This document shows positions 1 through 5,061 of a stretch of DNA of 5,061 nucleotides, in pieces. The position numbers were made by a program, and so were the translations under genes. The DNA is taken from assembly GCA_002474325.1 (NCBI GenBank), contig DKNL01000284.1, positions 1 to 5,061 on the forward strand, read 5' to 3'. Below the pieces are notes generated by a model that was not told the DNA's origin, searched no databases, and saw nothing but the letters and a program-made list of their open reading frames with translations. The stretch comes from Opitutales bacterium UBA7389. GTDB taxonomy: Bacteria > Verrucomicrobiota > Verrucomicrobiia > Opitutales > Opitutaceae. Position 1 is the stretch's first letter. Each line of letters opens with the position of its first letter.

Positions 1-1
1 A

Positions 2-292
2 TCTATTCTCTATTATCGCATTGCCACAAAGGGGGCAGGGCATATGCCGATGATCGGGGTACCTTCGATTGATCGTGAAGGGGTGCATGTCGTGCATGAT
101 TGGATACGTTCGTTGCAACCCGATGTGCCCATCGCCAAGGCTGTGCTGGACCCGAAAAATGTGGAGGAAGCGTTAGCTTTATATCACCAATTCCAGACGG
201 GGTCCCTTTCGGAATCCGATCGGGAAAAGGCCTTGGCGCACTGCCTCTCCCATGAAGACCCCTTTGTCTTGAATCTATTTCTAGGTATGTAG
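2..292 (+). CDS. C-terminal end of a PVC-type cytochrome/heme-binding family protein (5' partial)
   Basis: The frame is open from base 2 to a TAG at 290-292 with no need for an internal start, so this is the tail (96 codons visible) of a gene that begins upstream; the ATG at 44 is internal. The tail starts with S-I-L-Y-Y-R, then KGAGHMPMIG, then D-R-E-G...HDWIRSL. This pattern is typical of planctomycete/verrucomicrobial cytochrome-like proteins, where the Met of 'G-H-M-P' is the likely axial heme ligand. The next part (ALALYHQFQTGSLSESDREK, then a short helix ending VLNLFLGM) resembles the spacer that in such proteins leads to 'VRDLFERFLP' and then a C-terminal CxxCH cytochrome c domain. Here the protein stops before that domain, so it looks C-terminally short. 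The N-terminal part is outside the window. The likely location is the periplasm. The family assignment is from recalled patterns, not a search; the exact subfamily is uncertain. Confidence 0.6.
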   Translation, partial: SILYYRIATKGAGHMPMIGVPSIDREGVHVVHDWIRSLQPDVPIAKAVLDPKNVEEALALYHQFQTGSLSESDREKALAHCLSHEDPFVLNLFLGM

Positions 293-430
293 GATCACAT
301 GAATCGATCCATTGGTGATAAGATTTCGTCGATTGGGAACGAACTGGCTTTACCCTGTTCAGTAGCGGATGCTGATGCCTTCCCTTCCCAACCGAGTGGC
401 AGGTTTAAAACGAATACGCATACAGCAGTT
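293..430 (+). other. In-frame spacer, possible degenerate cytochrome c domain remnant
   Basis: This stretch continues the reading frame of the upstream partial gene after its TAG and runs without a stop into the sulfatase. Its translation (IGDKISSIGNELALP, then SVADADAFPSQPSGRFKTNTH) follows the rhythm of the segment that normally comes after 'DLFERFLP' in PVC cytochrome proteins: roughly 'RLG..I.P..ILAL.GD...GR.LF....G..CKNCH'. Both heme-binding cysteines of CxxCH are absent. An ATG at 299 has an AGGA four bases upstream (291-294), so part of this stretch could instead be a 44-residue N-terminal extension of the sulfatase; no signal peptide begins there. No convincing promoter was seen. The remnant reading rests on remembered family patterns and is weak. 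Confidence 0.3.
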
Positions 431-2050
431 ATGAAAGGAATTGTAGCCAGCATTCTAATGACATTTGGGGCCGGTGGTTTGCTCGCCGTCGGCAAGCCCA
501 ACATCCTGTTCATAGCGATAGATGATATGCGGCCTGAATTCGGTTGCTACGGTTCGGACCTGGCGATCACGCCTAATCTCGACCGATTGGCAGGAGATGG
601 TCTGCTGTTTAATCGGGCCTATTGCCAACAGGCAATTTGCAGCCCTTCCCGGGCTAGCCTAATGACGGGAGCTCGACCGGATACGATAGGCATTATTGAG
701 AACTACACCTACTTTCGGGAAACCAATCCGGATATCCTTACGCTGCCTCAGCACTTGATAGCTAACGGTTACGAGACGGTTTATTGCGGGAAAATTTATC
801 ATGGGCGTTTCACTGATTCCGAAAAGTCCTGGAGTCGCGATCCCGTCAGCCGCTTGACCGGTATGGGAAGGCCTGTGCCTTATGCCAATCCGGAGAATAT
901 CGAGATTCGCAGGCGGAATCGAGCGGAAGCAGAAGCGAAATACGACGAGAAGTCCCGAGCTGGTTTGGGGAGTGGGCCTGCCTACGAGGCAGGTGATGTC
1001 GAAGACCATTTTTACGTGGATGGCTACCAAACCCGAATAGCCATCGCCACTATGAAGGAAATGGTGACTGAGGGCAATAAGCCCTTTTTCTTGGGGCTGG
1101 GTTTTGCTCGCCCGCATTTGAATTGGGTAGCGCCCACGAAGTACTGGGATATGTATGACGCTTCCGAGATCGATCTAGCTGAGCACATCGGTCCGCCTGA
1201 GAATGGGGCGTCGATGGGACTACATGCATCATTCGAACTTCGAGTTAGGCATGGCATTCCTAAGAAGGGCCCGATAGGCCCTGTTTTGGCAACTACGCTG
1301 CGTCATGCCTATCTGGCCTGTGCGAGCTATGTAGATGCGCAGATCGGTCATATGATCGATGCCCTGGACGAAGCGGGTATCCGGGAAAACACTATTATAA
1401 TCGTTTGGGGCGACCACGGTTGGCACCTAGGCGATATGGGCGTTTGGGGAAAGGCGACCAATTACGAAATCGCTACTCGCGTACCCTTGATCCTTTGGTC
1501 GCCGGAGATGGGATCGAATAGCCTGGGAGCTAAAACGGAAGCCCTGGTCGAGCTTATAGACATGTATCCGACCCTTTGCGATCTGGCAGGTGTTGAGATC
1601 CCCGATCATGTCGAAGGGACCAGTTTCGCTCCTCTCATCAGCGATCCAAACCGCACTTGGAAGCGGGCGGCGTTCAGCCAATATCCTAATCCAGCCCTTC
1701 GCGAATGGGCAGCCAATCCCTTGTCTCAGGGAGTGAGAGAGACCTTTTTCGGACCGCTCATCGAAGAAGTGGAGCAACGGATAATAGAGCAGCAAGGGGA
1801 TACTTGGGATAGGAACTTTTTTGAAAACGATTTGATGGGATACGCAATGCGAACGGATCGCTATCGTTTCGTCGTCTGGAAGAACTATAGAAACCCCGAG
1901 AGAAAGCCGATTTTCTACGAATTGTTCGACCACAGTCAGGATCCGTATGAAACGCGAAACATCGCGGGGGATAATCCTGAATTGGTCGAAACCTTGTTGG
2001 AGCAGTTCGAAGCGGGTTGGCGGGGTAATCTGCCGCCTGGAAAGGGTTAG
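431..2050 (+). CDS. Exported sulfatase, iduronate-2-sulfatase-like (Cys-type, formylglycine-dependent)
   Basis: This 539-residue type I sulfatase hydrolyses sulfate esters, probably on a sulfated glycan. Its pattern matches the iduronate-2-sulfatase branch, but the substrate cannot be read from sequence. Residues 1-21 form a Sec signal peptide (Met-Lys, hydrophobic core, likely cut after A-V-G), followed directly by KPNILFIAIDDMRPEFGCYG. Calcium-site residues are D31-D32 and D328-H329. The signature C70-S-P-S-R74 places the Cys that is oxidised to formylglycine at 70. G-K-I-Y-H at 120-124, A-R-P-H-L with H229, and W-G-K with K341 complete the active site. DHGWHLGDMGVWGKATNYEI closely follows the iduronate-2-sulfatase pattern. 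The C-terminal subdomain has MRTDRYRFVVW and the usual FYELFDHSQDPYETRN ending. No maturation enzyme is in view. The in-frame ATG at 299 has a better Shine-Dalgarno (AGGA) and would give 583 residues, but would bury the signal peptide 44 residues in, so 431 is preferred; 431 has no clear ribosome site. Confidence 0.93.
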   Translation: MKGIVASILMTFGAGGLLAVGKPNILFIAIDDMRPEFGCYGSDLAITPNLDRLAGDGLLFNRAYCQQAICSPSRASLMTGARPDTIGIIENYTYFRETNPDILTLPQHLIANGYETVYCGKIYHGRFTDSEKSWSRDPVSRLTGMGRPVPYANPENIEIRRRNRAEAEAKYDEKSRAGLGSGPAYEAGDVEDHFYVDGYQTRIAIATMKEMVTEGNKPFFLGLGFARPHLNWVAPTKYWDMYDASEIDLAEHIGPPENGASMGLHASFELRVRHGIPKKGPIGPVLATTLRHAYLACASYVDAQIGHMIDALDEAGIRENTIIIVWGDHGWHLGDMGVWGKATNYEIATRVPLILWSPEMGSNSLGAKTEALVELIDMYPTLCDLAGVEIPDHVEGTSFAPLISDPNRTWKRAAFSQYPNPALREWAANPLSQGVRETFFGPLIEEVEQRIIEQQGDTWDRNFFENDLMGYAMRTDRYRFVVWKNYRNPERKPIFYELFDHSQDPYETRNIAGDNPELVETLLEQFEAGWRGNLPPGKG

Positions 2051-2056
2051 AGCTGA

Positions 2057-2077
2057 CTGGCGACTACTTCCCGCCAG
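2057..2077 (+). terminator. Small hairpin after the sulfatase gene
   Basis: CTGGCG at 2057-2062 pairs perfectly with CGCCAG at 2072-2077 around a nine-base loop, starting seven bases after the sulfatase stop codon. No T-run follows, so it is not a canonical intrinsic terminator. It could act as a weak terminator or an mRNA 3' end stabiliser, or be chance. Its place between a gene end and a promoter is the main support. Confidence 0.3.
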
Positions 2078-2087
2078 AGGGAATGGC

Positions 2088-2117
2088 TTGAAAAACAGGG
2101 GAGGTTTCTAGTATATT
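2088..2117 (+). promoter_or_regulatory. Putative sigma70-type promoter for the PSD1-DUF1501 pair
   Basis: TTGAAA at 2088-2093 (five of six consensus -35 bases) and TATATT at 2112-2117 (five of six consensus -10 bases) are separated by 18 bases. Transcription would begin near 2124, about 17 bases before the ATG at 2141. This gives a very short leader and places the upstream in-frame GTG (2120) outside the message. It would let the PSD1 and DUF1501 genes be expressed apart from the sulfatase. PVC promoters are not well characterised, so the match is suggestive only. Confidence 0.45.
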
Positions 2118-2140
2118 GTGTGATCCGCTCGGGGCCCTCT

Positions 2141-4144
2141 ATGAATAGGTTACTACATTTTGCAGTTTTACAGGCTTCGCTAGCTGCAGCGATTTCGTTG
2201 ATCGCGTTGACTGGGAGTGAAATGCGTGGCGAGGTGGAGCGAATGCGGGACCCGGATAAATTCTGGGTATTTCAAGCGATTGAGCGTCCCAAGACTCCAA
2301 AGGTAAGAAACGATTCCTGGAGTAGAAACGAAGTCGACCGTTTCGTGCTTTCGAAGCTAAAAGCCAATCATTTGAAACCATCAGAAGAGGCCAGCAAGGC
2401 CGATTTTATTCGCCGGGCCACTTTCGATTTGCTTGGACTGCCACCGACTCCAAAGGAAGTTAAAGCTTTTTTGCAGGACGATTCGGAGGACGCTTACGAA
2501 AACTTGGTGGATAGATTGCTCGATAGCCCGAACTATGGGGAGAAGTGGGGTCAGCATTGGTTGGATGTGATCCGCTACTCGGAGTCGGAAGGATTTGAAT
2601 ACGATCGACACCTGCCAGGAGCCTGGCGATTTCGGGACTATGTCATTCGTTCCTTCAATGAAGACAAGCCTTTCGATCAGTTCATAAGAGAGCAGCTGGC
2701 GGGAGATGAAATTGAAGATGCTAGCGAGGACGATTACGTCGCAGCCGGTTTCCACCGGTTTGGACCGGTCCGGCGGAATGCGGGCAATCCGGACATTGCG
2801 CTGAGCCGCAATGAAGTGCTGACAGAGCGTACGGATATTATTGGCACGGCTCTTATGGGGTTAACCTTGAGCTGTGCCCGTTGCCATGACCACAGGCTCG
2901 ATCCTCTCTCCCAGGAGGACTACTATTCACTGCAAGCATTCGTATCGGCTACTCAAGAAAAGAATCGTTTTATAGCTCCGCAGGAGACTATAGACGCATG
3001 GCAAGCAGAGACGGATCGAATTAAGGAGGAAATCAAGGCTCTGGAGGAAGATAGGCGGAATCTGCCAATCGAAGAGAAGGAGGCAGTTGAAAAAAAGATT
3101 AAGGAGCTGAAAAACTCATTCCCTGAGGCGTTGCCTACGATTATTTCCATCGAGAACGACCCTGAAAAACGAACGCCCATCCACGTGCTCAAGCGGGGAA
3201 TTTGGGAGAGGAAGGGCGATTTGGTGGAAATGCGTCCACCGGAGATACTCAATCGAGCCTTGCCCTTGGTCCTGCCTCAGGAACAGCCGAAGCCGCGGAC
3301 AGCTTTGGCAGACTGGCTCGTCGATTCTCGAAATCCGCTGACCGCTCGTGTCTTGGTAAATCGCGTTTGGCAATATCATTTTGGTAATGGGATTGTTAAT
3401 ACGCCCAATGATTTTGGCTATTACGGAGACCGTCCAAGCCATCCAAAGCTTCTCGACTATCTGGCGTCAGAGCTTCTCGAAAGCGGTTGGCGACTCAAGC
3501 CACTCCATCGAACGATCATGCTGAGCAGCGCCTATCGGCAATCATCGAGCACGCCGATGTCGGAATTGGCCCTAGAGATTGATCCCGAGAACCGATTGCT
3601 CTGGAAATTCAATCGTAGGCGTCTTCAGGCGGAGGAAGTACGGGACGCGATTCTGGCTGTATCAGGTATTCTTAATTCGGAAATGTTTGGCGAAAGCGTT
3701 ATCACTCCCGTTGAAGAAGGCATGGTCCAGCTGCTCTATGACCCAGACCAATGGAAGATTACTGAGGACGAACGTCAGCACTATCGTCGTTCCGTGTACT
3801 TGATCGCCAAACGAAATTTGCGTATCCCGTTTATGGAAACTTTCGACCAGCCTACCTTGCAGAACAGTTGTGGTCGTCGAGAGTCCAGCACCCACGCTCC
3901 CCAAGCGCTGGAATTGCTCAATGGAGACTTAGCCAATGAGCTTGCTGAAAAGTTCTCAAAGCGACTTCTTGCAGAGGCAAGTGGAGGCCGCCAGAATCAA
4001 ATCGATCGGGCATGGCAACTGGCTATTGGGCGAAAACCATCCTCTCGCGAGTCCGATTTGGCCAAAGAGTTTCTTCAGGAGCAACCATTGCGGGAGTTCG
4101 CATTGGCAATGTTTAACCTCAACGAGTTTCTCTATGTACGGTGA
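2141..4144 (+). CDS. PSD1-type protein with DUF1549 (PSCyt2) and DUF1553 domains, lacking PSCyt1
   Basis: This 667-residue exported protein belongs to the PSCyt2/PSD1 family, whose biochemical role is unknown. Residues 1 to about 26 are a Sec signal peptide (MNRLLHF, then an Ala/Leu core). DUF1549 spans about 60-270: W-S-R-N-E-V-D-R-F-V, RRATFDLLGLPPTP (91-104), WLDVIRYSES, and the heme c motif C245-A-R-C248-H249 followed by D-H-R-L-D-P. A charged, probably coiled-coil linker lies at about 283-326. DUF1553 spans about 384-660: ALADWLVDSRNPLTARVLVN, RVWQYHFGNG, DFGYYGDRPSHP, HAPQALELLNGDLANE, and a typical end FNLNEFLYVR. The N-terminal PSCyt1 cytochrome domain of many longer relatives is missing; the start region is signal peptide followed at once by the pre-DUF1549 segment F-W-V-F-Q-A-I. 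GTG at 2120 would add seven residues, but lies upstream of the predicted transcript start. No strong ribosome site is visible. The gene overlaps the next one by 11 bases, indicating a co-translated pair. Confidence 0.92.
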   Translation: MNRLLHFAVLQASLAAAISLIALTGSEMRGEVERMRDPDKFWVFQAIERPKTPKVRNDSWSRNEVDRFVLSKLKANHLKPSEEASKADFIRRATFDLLGLPPTPKEVKAFLQDDSEDAYENLVDRLLDSPNYGEKWGQHWLDVIRYSESEGFEYDRHLPGAWRFRDYVIRSFNEDKPFDQFIREQLAGDEIEDASEDDYVAAGFHRFGPVRRNAGNPDIALSRNEVLTERTDIIGTALMGLTLSCARCHDHRLDPLSQEDYYSLQAFVSATQEKNRFIAPQETIDAWQAETDRIKEEIKALEEDRRNLPIEEKEAVEKKIKELKNSFPEALPTIISIENDPEKRTPIHVLKRGIWERKGDLVEMRPPEILNRALPLVLPQEQPKPRTALADWLVDSRNPLTARVLVNRVWQYHFGNGIVNTPNDFGYYGDRPSHPKLLDYLASELLESGWRLKPLHRTIMLSSAYRQSSSTPMSELALEIDPENRLLWKFNRRRLQAEEVRDAILAVSGILNSEMFGESVITPVEEGMVQLLYDPDQWKITEDERQHYRRSVYLIAKRNLRIPFMETFDQPTLQNSCGRRESSTHAPQALELLNGDLANELAEKFSKRLLAEASGGRQNQIDRAWQLAIGRKPSSRESDLAKEFLQEQPLREFALAMFNLNEFLYVR

Positions 4145-5061
4145 CCCGAATCAGCCTCATGCCCGATTGACCAAAACCCGTCGGGAGTTTCTAAGGGATG
4201 CATTCTGCGGATTCGGAGGCTTGGCGTTCTCGTCTATGCTTCATGCCGAGTCAGTTCGTGGGGGGGCGATGGCTTCGCGGGCCACTCACTTCGAACCGAA
4301 AGCGAAGTCAGTCATTTTCCTTTTCATGTCTGGTGGCCCAAGCCACTTGGAAACCTTCGATCCCAAGCCGTTGTTGAATAAGCTCCATGGACAGAAGCGA
4401 CCGGAAGAGTTTGGAAAGGCCGAATATCAGTTCTTGGAAAGCGATGCCCTTATTTTAGGAACCAAGCGAACGTTTAAAAAGTATGGGCAGAGTGGTATCG
4501 AAGTTTCAGATCTCTTTCCTCATATGGCTACATGCGTTGACGATTTGGCAGTGATTCGATCGTGCTATGGGGACAGCGTAGTCCATTCGGCTGCCATGTA
4601 TGAGCTTTTTACGGGGAGAGTTACCCCAGGGGCTCCCAGTATGGGCTCTTGGCTAACCTATGGATTGGGATCAGAATCGGACTCACTTCCTGGATACGTT
4701 GTAATGACCGATCCTAAGGGGGCCCTCCCAGCAGGCCAGCCGATGTATACCCAAGGGTTTCTGCCAGCCAATTTCCAGCCGACCATGTTCCGGCCCGGAG
4801 AGAACCCCGTACTGAATCTAAATCTCCCCAATGGCATTTCGCTGAAGGAGCGGAAGCGCACCTTGGATTTGATCGGCGAGTTGAACCGAGCCAATCTCAA
4901 TAAAGAGGATCACGAATTTTCGGCGCGCATCGATTCCTACGATTTGGCCTTCAAGATGCAGACCGAAGCTCCTGAGGCATTGGACCTGTCAAAGGAATCG
5001 CAGGAGACGTTGGATTTGTACGGTATCGGTGGAAAGCATACAAACGACTATGGACGACGAT
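4134..5061 (+). CDS. DUF1501 family protein with Tat signal (3' partial)
   Basis: 309 codons are visible and the frame is still open at the window edge. The start ATG at 4134 lies inside the end of the PSD1 gene (stop at 4142-4144), which points to translational coupling; no clear Shine-Dalgarno is present. A twin-arginine signal, T-R-R-E-F-L (15-20) followed by a hydrophobic stretch to about residue 38, predicts Tat export, perhaps of a protein that folds or binds a cofactor in the cytoplasm. The mature part begins with KSVIFLFMSGGPSHLETFDP (58-77), the characteristic DUF1501 opening, then IRSCYGDSVVHSAAMYELFT (141-160), PSMGSWLTYGLGSES, LPGYVVM, and YGIGGKHTNDYGRR at the edge. By family knowledge DUF1501 is related to the alkaline phosphatase/sulfatase fold, but its activity is not established. 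It is a standard partner of PSD1 genes in PVC bacteria. A G7 run (4260-4266) lies just after the signal. Confidence 0.93.
   Translation, partial: MYGDPNQPHARLTKTRREFLRDAFCGFGGLAFSSMLHAESVRGGAMASRATHFEPKAKSVIFLFMSGGPSHLETFDPKPLLNKLHGQKRPEEFGKAEYQFLESDALILGTKRTFKKYGQSGIEVSDLFPHMATCVDDLAVIRSCYGDSVVHSAAMYELFTGRVTPGAPSMGSWLTYGLGSESDSLPGYVVMTDPKGALPAGQPMYTQGFLPANFQPTMFRPGENPVLNLNLPNGISLKERKRTLDLIGELNRANLNKEDHEFSARIDSYDLAFKMQTEAPEALDLSKESQETLDLYGIGGKHTNDYGRR

Noticed and set aside
44..292. Independent small gene starting at ATG 44
   Set aside because: The frame is open to the window edge, and the residues before the ATG (SILYYRIATKGAGH) belong to the same conserved cytochrome-type motif, so it is the tail of a larger protein.
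659..1117. 152-codon open frame on the - strand
   Set aside because: It is antisense to the conserved sulfatase signature region and has a low-complexity mixed translation with no family resemblance.
1266..1287. AGGGCC-CGATA-GGCCCT hairpin followed by GTTTT, terminator-like
   Set aside because: It sits in the middle of the sulfatase coding region. The six-base stem with only four T bases after it is most simply explained by chance codon choice.
1427..1933. 168-codon open frame on the - strand
   Set aside because: It lies wholly inside the sulfatase, antisense to strongly conserved motifs. Its translation has no recognisable domain and there is no separate promoter or ribosome site, so it is a shadow frame.
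2120..2140. GTG at 2120 as start of the PSD1 gene
   Set aside because: It adds seven polar residues ahead of a standard signal peptide, and it falls upstream of the predicted transcript start of the TTGAAA/TATATT promoter. ATG 2141 fits better.
3579..3803. Second-frame + strand open frame inside the PSD1 gene
   Set aside because: It overlaps conserved DUF1553 coding sequence in another frame, and its product shows no recognisable features.
1..5061. CRISPR arrays, tRNA genes, insertion sequence ends, tandem repeats
   Set aside because: No periodic repeats, cloverleaf-like segments, transposase motifs or terminal inverted repeats were found on reading the window.

Overview
The window reads as a chromosomal fragment from a PVC-superphylum bacterium (Planctomycetes or Verrucomicrobia; the sequence alone does not settle which). 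The evidence is the gene content: a Cys-type sulfatase lies next to a DUF1549/DUF1553 (PSCyt2/PSD1) protein and a DUF1501 protein, with the tail of a PVC-type cytochrome-related protein upstream. These families are hugely expanded in PVC bacteria and rarely co-occur elsewhere. GC content looks moderate, about half. All genes are on the + strand.

Layout. (1) Bases 2-292 are the C-terminal end of a protein that starts before the window. It has the 'S-x-L-x-x-R...G-H-M-P...D-x-x-G...DWI' module of PVC cytochrome/heme-binding proteins and stops at a TAG. (2) Bases 293-430 stay open in the same frame and may be an eroded remnant of the C-terminal cytochrome c domain that usually follows in that family; part of this may instead be 5' leader of the next gene. 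(3) Bases 431-2050 encode an exported sulfatase of the iduronate-2-sulfatase type with all expected active-site motifs. (4) The gap 2051-2140 holds a small hairpin and a good sigma70-like promoter. (5) Bases 2141-4144 encode a compact PSD1-type protein with a Sec signal and one CxxCH heme motif, but without the N-terminal PSCyt1 cytochrome domain common in the family. (6) From 4134 to the window end runs the first 309 codons of a DUF1501 protein with a twin-arginine signal, overlapping gene 5 by 11 bases.

How it may work together. The sulfatase would remove sulfate esters from a sulfated glycan in the periplasm or outside the cell. The PSD1/DUF1501 pair is a hallmark PVC two-gene unit of unknown biochemical function and is exported by two different routes (Sec and Tat). 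Proximity suggests a module for sulfated polysaccharide use, but no transporter, glycoside hydrolase or regulator is in view, so this is inference. No RNA gene, CRISPR array, insertion sequence or repeat array was recognised. No gene was recognised on the - strand.
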